Source: Parachlamydiaceae bacterium (GTDB lineage Bacteria; Chlamydiota; Chlamydiia; Chlamydiales; Parachlamydiaceae). From it: 8,156 nt of DNA. Shown piece after piece: positions 5,892-8,156 of this stretch (its first letter is position 1; each line of letters starts with the position of its first letter). Both the position numbers and the translations under genes were made by a program. The notes below the pieces were generated by a model that had not been told where the DNA came from, ran no database searches, and saw only the letters and a program-made list of their open reading frames with translations. The DNA is taken from assembly GCA_013815395.1 (NCBI GenBank), contig JACDGH010000109.1, positions 1 to 8,156 on the forward strand. The letters are read 5' to 3'.

Positions 5892-6971
5892 ATGTTATCT
5901 TCAGTTTATTCAAGCATTAATTATCCCGCTACTACCCTTCTATTTCATAATTGGGAAAATGATTTAATGCGAATTAACCAAAAAGATCTTCATAGTAAAG
6001 AGATAGATGTACAAAAAATGTTGGGTCAGGAAGCCTTGCAATTTGATCTTAATGATTTGAAGCCTAAACTTCTCTACTTAATGGCGGAATTTGATGATGC
6101 AAATGCCTTTCCTATAAATAGTCCTTATCTAACTATAGAAAAATTTATCAGCAGGATAAGCCCTGAGAGTGATACAAATGAGTATATTTCAAATTTAATA
6201 AAGTTATTAAACAAGCATCAAAAAAAAGCTCAACACGGAGATCGGAAATCAATTGAATATTTGAAGGCATTTGAAGTTAGCATAAACGAAAGTAATAAAG
6301 GAGTTGGAAGAATTTTAGAAAGCTTACATGAAAAATTTGATATACGTTTCAAGATTGTTTCTACCACAAAAGAAATATGTGCAGAAATATCCGCAGCATC
6401 AAAAATAAACAATTTAAAATCTTTAATTTTCACTGCTCATGGTATGCCAAATGACTTAATGATTTCTGACAACGAGCTTGTTATTCAAGATCCTAAAAAT
6501 CATGAAGTGTTATTTAGCACAAATTATATTAATGTCGATGAAACGCATTTGGTAAATAATATATTATATAAAATTAATGAAAATTGTTTTTCTGGGCTGC
6601 CTAATGATACTACAATTTCTTTACTTGCATGCAATACGGGGGAATCTCCGACAGCGATTGCAAGTACAATTTCTAAATTATCGAAATTAGATGTCTGGGC
6701 TCCAAGAAATTCAATAACTATAGAACAAACTGACTTATCCACCAATATACCCCCCATCCCCACTTTTTGGAATCCTGATAAATTCGAAAATTCATTTTTT
6801 GATGATCACACTTGTAAATTTTCGCCTAATGGCCTAAGTAAATGTGGAGCATTGAACACCAAAATTTTACCCCTCTTTTTAGATTACACACCCCCAATTA
6901 TTTTGAGTTTAGCTGCGATATATTGCGTGAAAAAATACTTTTGGAATTGTCGCAATATAGCTAAATTTTAA
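5892..6971 (+). CDS. Putative caspase-like (clan CD/CHAT-like) protein with C-terminal membrane anchor
   Basis: The 359-residue product has three parts. Residues 1-150 are helical and unrecognised. Residues about 150-285 carry FTAHGMPNDLMI (His183-Gly184) and SLLACNTGESP (Cys247), followed by KLDVWAPRNSI. A strand ending in HG, then a strand ending in [SA]C-x-[TS]G, with a nearby V-x-AP strand, is the layout of clan CD cysteine peptidases such as CHAT domains and caspase-like toxin proteases. His183 and Cys247 would be the catalytic pair. Residues about 327-346 are hydrophobic and followed by KK, suggesting a tail anchor. There is no N-terminal signal peptide. The start is supported by AGGAAA three bases before ATG. 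The gene stands alone. Peptidase activity is inferred from two short motifs only. Confidence 0.6.
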   Translation: MLSSVYSSINYPATTLLFHNWENDLMRINQKDLHSKEIDVQKMLGQEALQFDLNDLKPKLLYLMAEFDDANAFPINSPYLTIEKFISRISPESDTNEYISNLIKLLNKHQKKAQHGDRKSIEYLKAFEVSINESNKGVGRILESLHEKFDIRFKIVSTTKEICAEISAASKINNLKSLIFTAHGMPNDLMISDNELVIQDPKNHEVLFSTNYINVDETHLVNNILYKINENCFSGLPNDTTISLLACNTGESPTAIASTISKLSKLDVWAPRNSITIEQTDLSTNIPPIPTFWNPDKFENSFFDDHTCKFSPNGLSKCGALNTKILPLFLDYTPPIILSLAAIYCVKKYFWNCRNIAKF

Positions 6972-7204
6972 AATGAAGCAAATCAAGCTATTCCACTGAA
7001 GATTTTACCCACAGAAAATTCAACTTTTTTCTAAAACTAAAATGATTCTAATATCTCTATGCGATTTTTAAAGTGGTCAAGTTAGATTATTAGCTTAGGT
7101 TAAGAAATTTAAATCTGTTTCTGAAAATATCTAGAGAAAAATGACATAGTTCAGCACAATAGAGATTCTTAAATCATTTAAGGTATGCCTAAAAAGGAAG
7201 GGGA

Positions 7205-7729
7205 ATGAAGAATTTTAATCATTTCATTTTGCAGGTTCTTCGAAAGGAAGATTTGTTAGACATGGTACAGACATTCGCTTTTCCATGGACTTCTTTAAAT
7301 GCCACTCAAGAAAAATGGGAGCGTTACTTTGCGGAACAGCAAGTAAATACCCGTACTGTCTGTGTAGCAAAAATTGGCGAGGAGTTCATCGGATACGGTA
7401 GCTTAGTTAGCAATACAGAATACCCGGGATTCAAAAATTGTGGCATTCCAGAGATTAATGACGTTTGGATTTCTGAGGAATATAGAGGGAAAGGTTGTGG
7501 AAAAGAATTGATCCAGTATTTGGAGGTAATTGCTCGAAATCAGGATTACAAACAGGTTGGAATTGGAGTTGGACTCTATAAAGATTATGGATTTGCTCAA
7601 AAGTTATATGTTCGGATGGGATACATTCCGGATGGCCACGGCGTGACCTACAAATATCAGCCTGTTATTGCTGGAGAATCTTACCCCTTGGATGACGATT
7701 TCATCCTTTGGTTTAAAAAGAATTTATGA
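7205..7729 (+). CDS. GNAT family N-acetyltransferase
   Basis: A 174-residue protein of the Gcn5-related acetyltransferase fold, which transfers acetyl from acetyl-CoA to an amine. Motif A is clear: INDVWISEEYRGKGCGKEL, with the pyrophosphate-binding R-G-K-G-C-G at residues 94-99. Motif B follows as YKDYGFAQKLYVRMGY (125-140), the usual region where a tyrosine can act as general acid. Length is normal for a stand-alone GNAT. The substrate is not predictable; small-molecule, antibiotic or protein targets are all possible. The start at 7205 is supported by the purine-rich AAGGAAGGGG just upstream. The ATGA at 7205-7208 also holds the stop of a seven-codon mini-ORF starting at 7185. The NUDIX gene begins 67 bases downstream on the same strand, so co-transcription is plausible. 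Confidence 0.92.
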   Translation: MKNFNHFILQVLRKEDLLDMVQTFAFPWTSLNATQEKWERYFAEQQVNTRTVCVAKIGEEFIGYGSLVSNTEYPGFKNCGIPEINDVWISEEYRGKGCGKELIQYLEVIARNQDYKQVGIGVGLYKDYGFAQKLYVRMGYIPDGHGVTYKYQPVIAGESYPLDDDFILWFKKNL

Positions 7730-7796
7730 GATTAATTTCTTATTTTATAAGTTAGGTTAGGGATTCGAAAATGCATATTTTTTTTAAGAAGAAGTT

Positions 7797-8156
7797 ATGA
7801 AGATGGATATTCGATCTGAAATACATCAAATTGTTTCTGCAATAATTCCTTTAGACGCTCTAGAACAAGATCATATCCGCTTTGTTCTTGATTGGATCGA
7901 ATCCGGAAGGGAGATTTTTCGGACAGAAAAGCCAGCAATACCTGACACTCATCTAGTTTCGTACTTCGTGATTGCCTCGCCTGAAATGGATCGGGTTTTG
8001 TTAGTGGATCATAAAAAGGCTGAATTATGGCTTCCGCCCGGCGGCCATGTTGATCCAGGCGAAGATCCCAAAGAAACTGTCATCAGAGAAGCAAAAGAGG
8101 AGCTTGGAATCGAGGCTGAATTTCTAACACATGAACCGATTTTGTTAACCGTTACC
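7797..8156 (+). CDS. NUDIX hydrolase, 3' end beyond the window
   Basis: The visible 120 codons encode the N-terminal part of a NUDIX enzyme, which cleaves nucleoside diphosphates linked to another moiety. The Nudix box is complete and canonical over residues 83-105: G83, five residues, E89, seven residues, then REAKEELGI, where the glutamates bind the divalent metal. Before it are a helical N-terminal region (1-45) and the strand HLVSYFVIASPEMDRVLLVD leading into WLPPGGHV. The frame is still open at the window edge. The start is the ATG at 7797 after AAGAAGAAG; an in-frame ATG two codons later is possible. It follows the GNAT gene at 67 bases. Substrate cannot be assigned; house-cleaning of damaged nucleotides or a coupled role with the GNAT are both guesses. 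Confidence 0.93.
   Translation, partial: MKMDIRSEIHQIVSAIIPLDALEQDHIRFVLDWIESGREIFRTEKPAIPDTHLVSYFVIASPEMDRVLLVDHKKAELWLPPGGHVDPGEDPKETVIREAKEELGIEAEFLTHEPILLTVT

Noticed and set aside
1..8156. CRISPR arrays, tRNA or rRNA genes, insertion-sequence transposases
   Set aside because: I looked for regularly spaced repeats, tRNA cloverleaf signatures and transposase motifs on both strands and saw none.

Overview
The window is AT-rich, gene-sparse bacterial DNA with long intergenic stretches, decayed gene remnants, palindromic repeats and several lineage-restricted proteins. The recognisable core genes are a LIVCS/BrnQ-type branched-chain amino acid carrier, a GNAT acetyltransferase and a NUDIX hydrolase. 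The carrier, the low coding density and the poorly conserved small membrane proteins suggest a host-associated Gram-negative such as an environmental chlamydia (Parachlamydiales) or a Legionella-like bacterium. This is inference; there is no rRNA or other phylogenetic marker in the window.

Layout. Positions 1-15 hold the first codons of a minus-strand gene that leaves the window. Positions 103-311 are a two-unit tandem repeat of about 104 bp, bounded by perfect 18-bp inverted repeats, each unit ending in a GC-rich hairpin. Positions 312-630 hold no gene. A 269-residue minus-strand protein of unknown function lies at 631-1440. Behind it, 1563-2260 on the minus strand is the decayed C-terminal part of a UDP-galactopyranose mutase gene (glf), split by frameshifts and stops. 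Next come two tandem plus-strand paralogues (2443-2880 and 3139-3558) encoding small proteins with two predicted membrane segments; each has its own similar promoter. After a 350-bp gap comes brnQ (3912-5075), then a small open frame with no convincing start (about 5347-5667). The next gene (5892-6971) encodes a 359-residue protein with a His-Gly and an ACNTG motif resembling caspase-like (clan CD/CHAT) peptidases, and a C-terminal hydrophobic anchor. The window closes with the GNAT gene (7205-7729) and the 5' part of a NUDIX gene (7797 to the right edge), closely spaced and co-oriented.

How the genes relate. No multi-gene pathway is evident. The two small membrane proteins arose by a tandem duplication that includes the promoter. 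The GNAT and NUDIX genes may be co-transcribed. The transporter fits an amino-acid-importing, host-dependent lifestyle. The glf remnant and the start-less small ORF point to ongoing gene decay. The best candidates for new biology are the small membrane-protein pair, the anchored caspase-like protein and the nested palindromic repeat.
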